The notes under the pieces are model-generated. The model did no database searches and had not been told where the DNA came from. It was given only the letters and a program-made list of their open reading frames with translations. From assembly GCF_036226765.1 (NCBI RefSeq), contig NZ_CP109017.1, positions 1,751,501 to 1,815,500 of the forward strand: a stretch of DNA of 64,000 bases. The letters are read 5' to 3'. Numbering within the stretch: the first letter of the stretch is position 1; each line of letters begins with the position of its first letter. The translations under genes and the position numbers were made by a program. This document shows positions 8,505-16,916 of the stretch, piece after piece. Origin of the DNA: Streptomyces sp. NBC_00670. GTDB lineage: Bacteria > Actinomycetota > Actinomycetes > Streptomycetales > Streptomycetaceae.

Positions 8505-9926
8505 TCAGCCGACCGCGCCCTCCATCTGCAGCTCGATCAGCCGGTTGAGCTCCAGCGCGTACTCCATCGGCAGTTCCTTGGCGATCGGCTCGACGAAGCC
8601 GCGCACGATCATCGCCATCGCCTCGTCCTCGCTCAGACCGCGGCTCATCAGGTAGAAGAGCTGGTCCTCGGAGACCTTGGAGACGGTCGCCTCGTGGCCC
8701 ATGGACACGTCGTCCTCGCGGACGTCGACGTACGGGTACGTGTCCGAGCGGGAGATGGTGTCGACGAGCAGGGCGTCGCAGAGCACGTTCGACTTGGCGC
8801 CGGGGGCGCCCTCGCCGATCTCGATGAGGCCGCGGTAGGAGGTGCGGCCGCCGCCGCGGGCCACGGACTTCGAGACGATGTTGGACGACGTGTTCGGCGC
8901 CATGTGGACCATCTTGGCGCCCGCGTCCTGGTGCTGGCCCTCGCCCGCGAAGGCGATGGAGAGCGTCTCGCCCTTGGCGTGCTCGCCCATCAGGTAGACG
9001 GCGGGGTACTTCATCGTCACCTTGGAGCCGATGTTGCCGTCGATCCACTCCATGGTGGCACCCTCGTAGGCGACGGCACGCTTGGTGACCAGGTTGTAGA
9101 CGTTGTTCGACCAGTTCTGGATGGTCGTGTAGCGGCAGCGGGCGTTCTTCTTGACGATGATCTCGACGACCGCGGAGTGCAGCGAGTCCGACTTGTAGAT
9201 CGGCGCCGTGCAGCCCTCGACGTAGTGCACGTAGGCACCCTCGTCGACGATGATCAGGGTCCGCTCGAACTGGCCCATGTTCTCCGTGTTGATGCGGAAG
9301 TAGGCCTGGAGCGGGATCTCGACGTGCACGCCCTTCGGCACGTAGATGAAGGAGCCGCCGGACCACACGGCCGTGTTCAGCGCGGCGAACTTGTTGTCAC
9401 CGGCCGGGATGACCGTGCCGAAGTACTCCTTGAAGAGCTCGGGGTGCTCCTTCAGGGCGGTGTCGGTGTCCAGGAAGATGACGCCCTGCTCCTCCAGGTC
9501 CTCGCGGATCTGGTGGTAGACGACCTCCGACTCGTACTGCGCGGCGACACCGGCGACCAGGCGCTGCTTCTCCGCCTCCGGGATGCCGAGCTTGTCGTAG
9601 GTGTTCTTGATGTCCTCGGGCAGGTCCTCCCAGGACTCCGCCTGCTTCTCCGTGGAGCGCACGAAGTACTTGATGTTGTCGAAGTCGATCCCCGACAGGT
9701 CCGAGCCCCAGTTCGGCATCGGCTTCTTCTCGAAGAGCCGCAGGCCCTTCAGCCGCAGCTTCGTCATCCACTCCGGCTCGGACTTCTTGCCCGAGATGTC
9801 GCGGACGACGTCCTCGTTGATGCCGCGCTTGGCGGAGGCACCGGCCGTGTCGGAGTCGGCCCAGCCGTATTCGTACTTGCCCAGGCCCTCGAGTTCGGGG
9901 TGGGCAGTCTCCGTGGGGAGAGTCAT
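8505..9926 (-). CDS. sufB: SufB scaffold subunit
   Basis: SufB is the subunit on which Fe-S clusters are built. The 473-residue product shows the family's N-terminal [13 protein letters not shown] region and the central beta-helix ([39 protein letters not shown]). The C-terminal SufC-binding helix is [23 protein letters not shown]. There is no intein, unlike some mycobacterial SufB proteins, and the length is the uninterrupted family size. Its start overlaps the sufR stop by 4 bp, so sufR is the first gene of the transcript. Confidence 0.97.
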   Translation of the reverse strand: MTLPTETAHPELEGLGKYEYGWADSDTAGASAKRGINEDVVRDISGKKSEPEWMTKLRLKGLRLFEKKPMPNWGSDLSGIDFDNIKYFVRSTEKQAESWEDLPEDIKNTYDKLGIPEAEKQRLVAGVAAQYESEVVYHQIREDLEEQGVIFLDTDTALKEHPELFKEYFGTVIPAGDNKFAALNTAVWSGGSFIYVPKGVHVEIPLQAYFRINTENMGQFERTLIIVDEGAYVHYVEGCTAPIYKSDSLHSAVVEIIVKKNARCRYTTIQNWSNNVYNLVTKRAVAYEGATMEWIDGNIGSKVTMKYPAVYLMGEHAKGETLSIAFAGEGQHQDAGAKMVHMAPNTSSNIVSKSVARGGGRTSYRGLIEIGEGAPGAKSNVLCDALLVDTISRSDTYPYVDVREDDVSMGHEATVSKVSEDQLFYLMSRGLSEDEAMAMIVRGFVEPIAKELPMEYALELNRLIELQMEGAVG

Positions 9927-10645
9927 GCGGGGTTCCTCCCGGCCGTGCGTGCAGATGCTTCGTGGGAAATCTTGGGGATGAACGTCGTGCAGACGCCGTC
10001 GCCGTGCGCGATGGTCGCCAGTCGCTGCACGTGTGTACCCAACAGTTGGGAGAACACTTCTGTTTCCGCCTCGCAGAGCTGCGGGAACTGTTCCGCGACG
10101 TGGGCGACCGGGCAGTGGTGCTGGCAGAGCTGCTCGCCGTGGTGCGGGAGGGGCGCGCTGCGTGCCGTGGCAGCGTACCCGTCCGCGCTCAGCGCCCTGG
10201 CCAGGGCCTCGGTGCGCTCCTCGGGGTCGGCGGCGTCGATCGCCGCACGGTAGGCGGCGGCCTGCTCGGCGATCCGGGCGCGGGCGAAGGCGACGACCGC
10301 CTCGTCGCCGCCGAAGCGCTCCCGGATGAAGCGGAGCGCGTCCGCGGCGAGCTGGTCGTAGGACTGGTCGAAGGCGTCCCGGCCGCAGTCGGTCAGCGCG
10401 AACACCTTGGCGGGACGGCCGCGGGTGCGGGCGCCGTAGACCCGGCGCTCACGGGCCTCCACGACGTTGTCCGCGAGCAGCGCGTCCAAATGCCGGCGTA
10501 CGGCGGCCTGGGTGAGGCCGAGGCGGCCGGCGAGCTCGGCGACGGTCGAGGGGCCGTGGTCCAGGACGGAGCGCGCGACACGGTTGCGGGTGGACCGCTC
10601 ACCGGTCGCGAGTTCCTCCTGCGGAGCCTCGCCGACGTTTTTCAC
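9923..10645 (-). CDS. sufR: SufR, Fe-S-sensing repressor of the suf operon
   Basis: The 240-residue regulator has an N-terminal winged helix (about residues 15-85; [25 protein letters not shown]). Three C-terminal cysteines, Cys174, Cys178 and Cys191 (C-X3-C-X12-C), match the 4Fe-4S ligand spacing of actinobacterial SufR. It leads the suf operon and overlaps sufB by 4 bp, which fits autoregulation by Fe-S status. I chose GTG 10645 because a CAAC-N6-GTTG operator and a plausible -10 lie directly on it, suggesting a leaderless message. The frame stays open upstream to 10717 but lacks a good start signal there. Confidence 0.92.
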   Translation of the reverse strand: MKNVGEAPQEELATGERSTRNRVARSVLDHGPSTVAELAGRLGLTQAAVRRHLDALLADNVVEARERRVYGARTRGRPAKVFALTDCGRDAFDQSYDQLAADALRFIRERFGGDEAVVAFARARIAEQAAAYRAAIDAADPEERTEALARALSADGYAATARSAPLPHHGEQLCQHHCPVAHVAEQFPQLCEAETEVFSQLLGTHVQRLATIAHGDGVCTTFIPKISHEASARTAGRNPA

Positions 10646-10658
10646 AACGCCATTGTTG
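10645..10658 (-). promoter_or_regulatory. Candidate SufR operator (CAAC-N6-GTTG)
   Basis: The sequence CAACGCCATTGTTG is an exact CAAC-N6-GTTG palindrome, the motif I recall being reported for SufR in Streptomyces avermitilis. It covers the proposed -10 region and touches the GTG start of sufR. A TTGCCG hexamer about 17 bp further upstream (around 10679) would serve as -35. Binding here would block transcription of the whole suf operon. Confidence 0.75.
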
Positions 10659-10716
10659 CGTAATTCGCCGGGCCCCGGCAAGCGAGGGTCCGCCGGGCGG
10701 GTGGTGGGCTGGATCA

Positions 10717-10732
10717 CTTAGGCATACCTAAG
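10717..10732. promoter_or_regulatory. Iron-box-like palindrome (IdeR/DmdR type)
   Basis: CTTAGG-CATA-CCTAAG is an inverted repeat with perfect 6-bp arms. By hand alignment it matches about 13 of 19 positions of the DmdR/IdeR consensus (TTAGGTTAGSCTAACCTAA). It lies about 70 bp upstream of the proposed sufR start and about 280 bp upstream of the divergent ABC gene. Iron regulation of either gene is inference. Confidence 0.45.
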
Positions 10733-10789
10733 CTGACCTGCGGAAACGGTTCGGGGGCGCGTGGGGTGCGGGCCGGTGGGGGCCGTCCA

Positions 10790-10895
10790 CGCAGTTCCCC
10801 GCGCCCCTACAAGCGGGGGGTGCCACCTGCTCTTTTAGGGGCGCGGGACTCTGTCGATCCGCGGCTCCGCCGCGTGGGCGCGACAAGCCACAACG
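10790..10895. repeat. GC-rich intergenic palindromic repeat, copy C
   Basis: This is a member of the family found at four places in the window. Its inverted arms are a CAGTTCCCCGCGCCCCTA-type left arm and TAGGGGCGCGGGACT on the right, separated by about 30 bp. A second small hairpin, CGCGGCTCCGCCGCG, follows together with the GCGACAAGCCACAACGCGC tail that is common in Streptomyces intergenic repeats. It lies between divergent genes, unlike the other three copies. Confidence 0.7.
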
Positions 10896-11013
10896 CGCCC
10901 CGCACCCGCCGAACCACAGCACCCCCCGACCCGGAAGGCGCCCGGAAGCCATGCGTCACCCCCTGCCCCCACCCCCGCGCGGAGCGCACCCCAGGCGAAC
11001 CTAGACTCGGGGC

Positions 11014-11937
11014 ATGCGAAGCGACCCGGTCGTCCACGTGCGCGCCCTGGTGAAGCGGTACGGCGCCAAGACCGCCGTCGACGGTCTCGACCTCGTGGCC
11101 CGCCCCGGCGTCACCGCCGTGCTCGGCCCCAACGGTGCGGGCAAGACCACCACCGTGGAGACCTGCGAGGGCTACCGCAGACCGGACTCCGGAACCGTCC
11201 GCGTGCTCGGCCTCGACCCCGTGCGCGAGGGCGCCGCCCTGCGCCCCCGCATCGGCGTGATGCTCCAGTCCGGCGGCGTCTACTCCGGCGCCCGCGCCGA
11301 GGAGATGCTGCGCCACGTGGCGAAGCTGCACGCCCACCCGCTGGACGTCGACGCGCTGATCGAGCGGCTCGGCCTCGACTCGTGCGGCCGTACGAGCTAC
11401 CGCCGGCTCTCCGGCGGCCAGCAGCAGCGCCTCGCGCTCGCCATGGCCGTCGTCGGCCGCCCGGAGCTGGTCTTCCTCGACGAGCCCACCGCCGGCCTGG
11501 ACCCGCAGGCCCGCCGCGCCACCTGGGACCTCGTCCGGGACCTGCGCGCCGACGGCGTCTCCGTCATCCTCACCACGCACCACATGGACGAGGCCGAGCA
11601 GCTCTCCGACGACGTGGCCATCATCGACGGCGGCCGGGTCATCGCCCAGGGCTCTCCCGAGGAGCTGTGCCGCGGCGGCGCCGAGAACACCCTGCGCTTC
11701 ACCGGCCGCCCCGGCCTCGACGTGGGCTCGCTGCTCAAGGCGCTGCCCGCCGACTGCACGGCCGCGGAGCTGACGCCGGGCTCGTACCGGGTCGCCGGCA
11801 AGATCGATCCCCAGCTGCTGGCCACCGTCACCTCCTGGTGCGCGCAAGCCGGGGTGATGCCGGACCGCATCTCGGTCGAACGGCACACCCTCGAAGACGT
11901 CTTCCTGGAGCTCACCGGCAAGGAGCTGCGCTCGTGA
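11014..11937 (+). CDS. ABC exporter ATP-binding protein (DrrA-like)
   Basis: The 307-residue ATPase has Walker A GPNGAGKTTT (about residues 41-50), signature LSGGQQQR, Walker B LVFLDEPTAGLDP and the switch histidine in LTTHHMDEAEQLSDD. The C-terminal ~90 residues form the extension typical of DrrA/ABC-2 drug and polyketide exporters. A TAGACT box 6 bp before the ATG and the absence of a Shine-Dalgarno suggest leaderless expression. It overlaps the permease gene by 4 bp (GTGA). The substrate is unknown. Confidence 0.93.
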   Translation: MRSDPVVHVRALVKRYGAKTAVDGLDLVARPGVTAVLGPNGAGKTTTVETCEGYRRPDSGTVRVLGLDPVREGAALRPRIGVMLQSGGVYSGARAEEMLRHVAKLHAHPLDVDALIERLGLDSCGRTSYRRLSGGQQQRLALAMAVVGRPELVFLDEPTAGLDPQARRATWDLVRDLRADGVSVILTTHHMDEAEQLSDDVAIIDGGRVIAQGSPEELCRGGAENTLRFTGRPGLDVGSLLKALPADCTAAELTPGSYRVAGKIDPQLLATVTSWCAQAGVMPDRISVERHTLEDVFLELTGKELRS

Positions 11938-12713
11938 CCACCGCCACCGGTACCGGCACCTACGCCCCCAAGCCCGGCGCGGCCCCGCTGCCGCGCATGA
12001 TCGGGGCGCAGGCCGTGCTCGAGACGAAGATGCTGCTGCGCAACGGCGAACAGCTGCTGCTGACCGCCGTCATCCCCACACTGCTGCTCGTCCTCTTCGC
12101 TTCCGTCGACATCGTCGACACGGGCGCGGGCAAGGCCGTCGACTTCCTGGCCCCCGGCATCCTGGCGCTCGCCGTGATGTCGACGGCGTTCACCGGGCAG
12201 GCGATCGCCACCGGCTTCGAACGGCGCTACGGCGTCCTGAAGCGGCTCGCCACCTCCCCGCTGCCCCGCTGGGCCCTGATGACCGCCAAGACGCTGTCCG
12301 TGCTGGTGACCGAGGCGCTCCAGGTGGCCCTGCTGACCGCGATCGCCTTCGCGCTCGGCTGGTCCCCGCACGGCAACCCGGGCGCGGTGCTGCTCCTGCT
12401 GGTGCTCGGCACCGCCGCGTTCTCCGGGCTCGGCCTGCTGATGGCGGGCACGCTGAAGGCGGAGGCCACACTGGCCGCCGCCAACCTGGTCTTCCTGCTG
12501 CTGCTGGTCGGCGGCGGCGTGATCGTGCCGCTGGACAAGTTCCCGGGCGCCGCCCAGGACGTCCTGGGGCTGCTGCCCATCTCCGCGCTCTCGGACGGGC
12601 TGCGGGACGTGCTGCGCGACGGCACCGGGATGCCGTGGGGCGACCTCGGGATCCTGGCCGTCTGGGCGGTCGTGGGGCTCGCGGCGGCGGGGCGGTTCTT
12701 CCGCTGGGAGTGA
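11934..12713 (+). CDS. ABC-2 type exporter permease
   Basis: The 259-residue protein starts at a GTG inside the stop of the ATPase gene. It has six hydrophobic segments (first around residues 36-55, last at the extreme C-terminus, ILAVWAVVGLAAAGRFF) with the ABC2_membrane pattern including GFERRYGVLKRLATSPLPR after helix 2. It forms the membrane half of the exporter with the upstream ATPase. Such pairs export drugs, lipids or heme-related compounds. The next gene is heme A synthase, but that does not establish a substrate. Confidence 0.92.
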   Translation: MTTATGTGTYAPKPGAAPLPRMIGAQAVLETKMLLRNGEQLLLTAVIPTLLLVLFASVDIVDTGAGKAVDFLAPGILALAVMSTAFTGQAIATGFERRYGVLKRLATSPLPRWALMTAKTLSVLVTEALQVALLTAIAFALGWSPHGNPGAVLLLLVLGTAAFSGLGLLMAGTLKAEATLAAANLVFLLLLVGGGVIVPLDKFPGAAQDVLGLLPISALSDGLRDVLRDGTGMPWGDLGILAVWAVVGLAAAGRFFRWE

Positions 12714-12772
12714 GCGGAGGCACACCTGTGGAGGGCGCCCCTCGTGAAACCGTGCACAAGCAGCCGCCTACG

Positions 12773-13777
12773 ATGGTGCCCGTGCCCAAGCTGACCCGCG
12801 CCGAGGCCGTACAGGCCGTGCGCAACCCGCTCGCCTTCATCGCCGCACGCTGGACGCCGACACCGCGGACCGTCCAGTGGGCGGCCTTCCTCGCGCTCGC
12901 CATGGCGGTCGTCCTGGTCGTCACCGGTGGCGCGGTACGGCTCACCGGCTCCGGGCTCGGCTGCCCGACCTGGCCCAAGTGCACCGGCGACTCGCTCACC
13001 ACCACCAGTGCGATGGGCTTCCACGGGGTGATCGAGTTCGGCAACCGGATGCTGACGTACGTGCTGTGCGCGGCGGTCGGCTGGGCGATCATCACGGCGC
13101 GGGCCGAGAAGCCGTGGCGGCGGAGCGTGACGCGGCTGGGGTGGGCGCAGTTCTGGATCGTCATGGGCAACGCGGTGCTCGGCGGCATCGTGGTGCTGGT
13201 CGGGCTCAACCCGTACACGGTCGCGGCGCACTTCCTGCTGACCTCGGCGCTCATCGGGGTGGCCACCGTGATGTGGCAACGCACCCGGGAGGGCGACGGT
13301 GAGCCGCGGCCGCTGGTCGGCGCCGCGGTGCGGCAGCTGGTGTGGTTCCTGGTCGTCGCGTCCGTGGTACTGCTCGCGGTGGGCACGGTGGTGACCGGGG
13401 CGGGGCCGCACGCGGGGGACTCCAGCGAGGTGGAGCGGATGCCGCTGGACTGGGAGACGGTGAGCAAGCTGCACGCGGTGCTGGCGTGGATCGTGGTGAC
13501 GCTGACGTTCGCGTTGTGGTTCGTGCTGAAGGCGGTCGACGCGCCGAGGGGGCCGCTGGCGCGGACCCGGGAGCTGTTCGTCATTCTGCTGGCGCAGGGT
13601 GTGATCGGTTACGTGCAGTACTTCACGAATCTGCCGGAGGCGCTGGTGGGGGCGCACATGCTGGGCTCCGCGGTGATGTGGGTGGGCGTACTGCGCGTCC
13701 ACCTGTCGCTCCGCGAACGCCCGGCGGTCGCTTCCGGCCTGCCGGCCGACCCGGCCCCGACGCTCACCAGCGCGTAA
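12773..13777 (+). CDS. ctaA: Heme A synthase (CtaA/COX15)
   Basis: CtaA oxidises the C8 methyl of heme O to give heme A for cytochrome c oxidase. The ~334-residue membrane protein has eight predicted helices and the conserved heme-binding histidines in GFHGVIEFGNRM (His84), AAHFLLTSALIG, KLHAVLAWIV and GAHMLGSAVMWVG. A cysteine pair, Cys64 and Cys70, lies in the first extracytoplasmic loop. Start choice is uncertain: ATG 12773, GTG 12782 (7 bp after a TACGAT box, possibly leaderless) or GTG 12752. ctaB, the preceding pathway step, lies about 2 kb downstream on the other strand. Confidence 0.9.
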   Translation: MVPVPKLTRAEAVQAVRNPLAFIAARWTPTPRTVQWAAFLALAMAVVLVVTGGAVRLTGSGLGCPTWPKCTGDSLTTTSAMGFHGVIEFGNRMLTYVLCAAVGWAIITARAEKPWRRSVTRLGWAQFWIVMGNAVLGGIVVLVGLNPYTVAAHFLLTSALIGVATVMWQRTREGDGEPRPLVGAAVRQLVWFLVVASVVLLAVGTVVTGAGPHAGDSSEVERMPLDWETVSKLHAVLAWIVVTLTFALWFVLKAVDAPRGPLARTRELFVILLAQGVIGYVQYFTNLPEALVGAHMLGSAVMWVGVLRVHLSLRERPAVASGLPADPAPTLTSA

Positions 13778-13803
13778 CCCGACCCGTTTCCCTCGCCCCC
13801 GCC

Positions 13804-13914
13804 GCCCCTGATAGGGGCGCGGGGAACTGCGCGAAACGGGGCGAAGCCCCGTGCCGGGGTCCAAGGGGCGGAGCCCCTTGAAAGGGTGGGAAGGGTAGGG
13901 GCGGCGGGGGCGAA
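13804..13914. repeat. GC-rich intergenic palindromic repeat, copy A (convergent terminator)
   Basis: About 110 bp nearly identical to copy B at 23571-23689. It consists of three successive hairpins: GCCCCT-GAT-AGGGGC (13804-13818), ACGGGGC-GAA-GCCCCGT, and AAGGGGC-GGA-GCCCCTT. It lies between the convergent ctaA and amidohydrolase genes and probably terminates both. Confidence 0.8.
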
Positions 13915-13924
13915 ACCCCTCCGG

Positions 13925-15031
13925 TCACCCCACGCCGTACAGTCGCCCCGCGTTGCCCGCCGCGATCAACCCCGCCACCCGCTCCGCATCCGCCCGCGCC
14001 CACGCCCCCTCCCCCACCCACGCCCCCAGTACCCTCCCGAGCGCCTCCCGGAACAACCGCGCCCCCACCACATGCAGCTCCGGCAACCCCCTCCCCCCGC
14101 TGGAGAACAGCAGCTTCCCGAACGGGGCCAGCTCCAGCGCCTCCGCGAGGACCTCCGCCGCCCGCGCCCCCGTCCGGACGAGCGCCGCCCCCAGGTCGGC
14201 GTACACGTGCGGGAACACCCCCGCGAGCTGGGCCGCCTGCCGGTGGTAGGGATAGCCGTGCAGCAGCACCAGGTCCGTACCGCACCCCGCCGTCGCCCGC
14301 GCGAACTCCGCGAGCACCCCGGGATCCACGCCCCGCGCGGCCGTCCCCACCCCGCCCAGCCCCGCATGCAGTTGCAACGGCCGTCCCGCGGCCACCGCCA
14401 CCCACAGCAGATGCCGCAACAGCACGGGATCGGTCGGCGCGTCCCCCGCCCCGCGCCGGCTCAGCCACCGCGCGGCGGCCCCGCGCACCTCCCCCGGCCC
14501 CGGCGGCTCCGGCGCGAGCACCGCCCCGTGCCGCAGCCCCGCGACCGACGTGAACGCCACCGCGTGCACGGCCGCGGAGTGGACGGCCCCGGCGAGATTG
14601 GCGAGGAAGGACTCCACCGTCCCGGAGGTGTCGGCGACCTGCTCCGCGAGCGGTTCGAGCCGTACGATCTCGTGCGCCTCGGCGTCCCCGGCGAGCGCCA
14701 TCTCGCCGGGCCCGGTGAGATCACCGGGCGGCCCGGTGTCGACGAGGTACGTGGTGATGCCGCTGCCCCGCAACAGCCGCCGCCCGGCCTCCAGGGCGCC
14801 CAGTTCGCGCCGCCGGGCGAGATAGCGGGCCGGCGGGCAGTGCGGCTCCAGGCCGAGCAGGGGCGGGCACCAGCGGCGTACGGCGAAGCCCGTCTGGGTG
14901 TCGAAGAGGGTGGTGCCGGCGGCGGGCGGGCCCTCGGTACGGGCGAGCTGGGCCTCGAACGTGCCGAGGCCCAGCTCGGTGCGGAGGACGCCGTGGCAGT
15001 ACTGGTCCACCAGTGACGGCGTGTCGATCAT
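13925..15031 (-). CDS. Amidohydrolase-2 family protein
   Basis: The 368-residue TIM-barrel-like protein begins MIDTPSLVDQYCHGVL, where an N-terminal D-x-x-C-H motif takes the place of the usual metal-binding HxH. Further family features are LQLHAGLGG (about 220), LLHGYPYHRQAAQLAG (about 265), VYADLGAAL and KLLFSSGGRGLPE. This pattern matches actinobacterial 'amidohydrolase family' proteins related to the FluG N-terminal domain; substrate unknown. It is monocistronic or read before the small hypothetical gene's downstream region, and it ends against repeat copy A. Confidence 0.75.
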   Translation of the reverse strand: MIDTPSLVDQYCHGVLRTELGLGTFEAQLARTEGPPAAGTTLFDTQTGFAVRRWCPPLLGLEPHCPPARYLARRRELGALEAGRRLLRGSGITTYLVDTGPPGDLTGPGEMALAGDAEAHEIVRLEPLAEQVADTSGTVESFLANLAGAVHSAAVHAVAFTSVAGLRHGAVLAPEPPGPGEVRGAAARWLSRRGAGDAPTDPVLLRHLLWVAVAAGRPLQLHAGLGGVGTAARGVDPGVLAEFARATAGCGTDLVLLHGYPYHRQAAQLAGVFPHVYADLGAALVRTGARAAEVLAEALELAPFGKLLFSSGGRGLPELHVVGARLFREALGRVLGAWVGEGAWARADAERVAGLIAAGNAGRLYGVG

Positions 15032-15109
15032 TCGGGCTCCCCCGCGGCTGGACCGTTCCTCTCGGAAGGCCTAACGCCCGAAGGGCCCCGACGGGTGCGC
15101 CCGGCACCG

Positions 15110-15182
15110 GCCGTTACGGGGCCGCCCGCCCGCATCAGCCGTTACGGGGCGCCACCCGCCCGCGTCAGCCGTTGCCCGGGCC
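15110..15182. repeat. Short tandem repeat at the 3' end of a hypothetical gene
   Basis: Two full copies and a partial one of a 28-30 bp unit starting GCCGTTACGGGGC begin at 15110, 15138 and 15168. The stop codon of the gene at 15165-15536 lies within the array, so the last residues of that protein derive from the repeat. Confidence 0.55.
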
Positions 15183-15536
15183 GCCCACCTGGATCCCGGC
15201 CATGCGCGACCACTCGTAGGGTCCGGTGCGCACCCGGCCGGCGAACTCGCCGTCGAACGCCTCGTGCATCGTGAGGTCCGCCGCCGCCACCGCCCGCTCC
15301 GCGATCGCGTGGGTCGGTGCCACCAGGTCGCCCCAGCCGCCGTCCGCGCCCACGAGGACGATGCGCGCGCCGCGCTGTCCGAGGTACGCGATCTGCCCCT
15401 CGGCACCGCCGTGCGCCTTGGCGAAGGAGCGGATCTCCTTGGCCAGCCGGGTCGCCCTGCGGGCGTCCCGGGCGGCACGCCGGGCGTCGGCGGAGCTGCC
15501 GTCCTGCTGGGTGTCGTCTGCCGTGTCGTCTGCCAT
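15165..15536 (-). CDS. Conserved hypothetical protein
   Basis: The 123-residue soluble protein has an acidic/Gln N-terminus, a strongly basic helix (ADARRAARDARRATRLAKEIRSFAKAHGG) and a compact alpha/beta C-terminal part (AEGQIAYLGQRGARIVLVGADGGWGDL). I do not recognise a named family. It lies alone between the amidohydrolase and ctaB on the same strand, with 93 bp to the end of ctaB. High ORF quality and GC3 bias support it as a real gene. Confidence 0.7.
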   Translation of the reverse strand: MADDTADDTQQDGSSADARRAARDARRATRLAKEIRSFAKAHGGAEGQIAYLGQRGARIVLVGADGGWGDLVAPTHAIAERAVAAADLTMHEAFDGEFAGRVRTGPYEWSRMAGIQVGGPGNG

Positions 15537-15629
15537 GGCCAGGATGCTACCGGCGGGTAGGAAGAACGGCGACGGGCGGGCGCGTGGTCTTGCCCACGCG
15601 CCCGCCCGTCGAGGCCGGAGGGCGAATGC

Positions 15630-16577
15630 CTACCGCAGGAAGGGGTCCACCGCGACCGCCACGAAGACGATCGACACATAGGTGATGCTCCAGTGGAACA
15701 GGCGCATCTCCTTCAGCTTCGCGCCCGTCACCTCCGCCTTCGCGCGGTTCATCAGCGCGTGTGCCTCCCACAGCCACATGCCGCCGGCGGCCAGCGCGAC
15801 CGCGAAGTAGAACCAGCCGGTGTAGCCGAGCGGGGTGAGCAGCAGGGAGGCGCCGACCATCACCCAGCTGTAGAGGACGATCTGCCGGGCGACCACCTTG
15901 TTGGAGGCGATCACCGGGAGCATGGGCACGCCCACGCGCGCATAGTCGTCCTTGACCTTCATGGAGAGCGGCCAGTAGTGCGGCGGCGTCCAGAAGAACA
16001 TCACCAGGAAGAGGATGATCGGCGCGTAGGAGACCGAGTTGGTGACCGAGGACCAGCCGATCAGCACCGGCATGCAGCCCGCGATGCCGCCCCACACGAT
16101 GTTCTGCGAGGTGCGCCGCTTGAGGATCATCGTGTAGACGACGACGTAGAAGAGGAGCGCGCCGAGCGCCAGCCAGGCGGAGAGCCAGTTGACGGTGAGG
16201 CCGAACAGCAGCGTCGAGACGACCGCGAGGCCGATGCCGAACGCGAGGCACTCCCGGGGGCTGACCATGCCGGTGACCAGCGGACGCTGCGAGGTGCGCT
16301 CCATGAGCGCGTCGATGTCGCGGTCGATGTACATGTTGAGCGCGTTGGCGCCGCCCGCGGAGAGGTAACCGCCGAGGCAGGTGAGCAGGACCAGCTTGAG
16401 GTCCGGCACGCCCTGCTGGGCGAGGAACATCACCGGAACGGTGGTGATCAGGAGCAGCTCGATGATCCGCGGCTTGGTCAGCGCCACGAACGCCTTCACA
16501 CGGGCCCCGAACGGCCGCCGGCCGCGGTTGCTGCCCGCCCCCAGTACTCCCGCTGGTCGGGATTCGACGGCCGTCAC
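15630..16577 (-). CDS. ctaB: Protoheme IX farnesyltransferase (heme O synthase)
   Basis: CtaB attaches farnesyl to heme B to give heme O, the substrate of CtaA. The 315-residue UbiA-family prenyltransferase has the motif NMYIDRDID (N81, D85, D89) and a second loop motif [17 protein letters not shown]. It has about nine membrane helices. GTG 16577 is chosen because AGGGG lies about 8 nt upstream; ATGs at 16592 and 16598 are in frame. The gene diverges from tkt, an arrangement common in actinobacteria. Confidence 0.95.
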   Translation of the reverse strand: MTAVESRPAGVLGAGSNRGRRPFGARVKAFVALTKPRIIELLLITTVPVMFLAQQGVPDLKLVLLTCLGGYLSAGGANALNMYIDRDIDALMERTSQRPLVTGMVSPRECLAFGIGLAVVSTLLFGLTVNWLSAWLALGALLFYVVVYTMILKRRTSQNIVWGGIAGCMPVLIGWSSVTNSVSYAPIILFLVMFFWTPPHYWPLSMKVKDDYARVGVPMLPVIASNKVVARQIVLYSWVMVGASLLLTPLGYTGWFYFAVALAAGGMWLWEAHALMNRAKAEVTGAKLKEMRLFHWSITYVSIVFVAVAVDPFLR

Positions 16578-16916
16578 GCACACCCCTGACATGGACATCA
16601 AAGCGAGCCATACCCGCACCAATGGCGGGTAAAGGACTCGCGCGTACCACGCCACTTTAGACGTTGCCCCTCCTTCGCTCTTCGCGGGGGTGGCCGTGTG
16701 GGGCACCCCGCCCGACCTCCTCATTGAGCACTCGGGTGACGGGCCGCGTATTGAGGGGTCCGCGGCCGGGCGGGACCCGGCCGGCAGGGGTGCCGGGGAC
16801 AGGTCCGGCATCCGGGACGAGTCGAAAGAACGCACTACCTCCAGGGGTAGGCTCATCACGGCCGGTACGCGCCGCGTGACCGGCATTCGACATGTGGAGA
16901 GGAGCCCTGACCCAGG
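16578..16916. other. ctaB / tkt divergent spacer
   Basis: This 339-bp promoter region serves both divergent genes. On the ctaB side it contains an inverted repeat TACCCGC-N7-GCGGGTA (16611-16617 / 16625-16631), a possible operator. On the tkt side, GAGAGGAG (16896-16904) is the likely ribosome binding site. I see no convincing gene; short open frames here look accidental. Confidence 0.55.

Larger units (their letters stand above)
10646..11013. other. sufR / ABC exporter divergent spacer
   Basis: This 368-bp spacer holds the sufR promoter and its two palindromes on the left and a GC-rich repeat element (10790-10895) in the middle. On the right, a TAGACT box at 11002-11007 lies 6 bp before the ABC transporter ATG. 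I see no convincing small gene in it. Confidence 0.7.
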
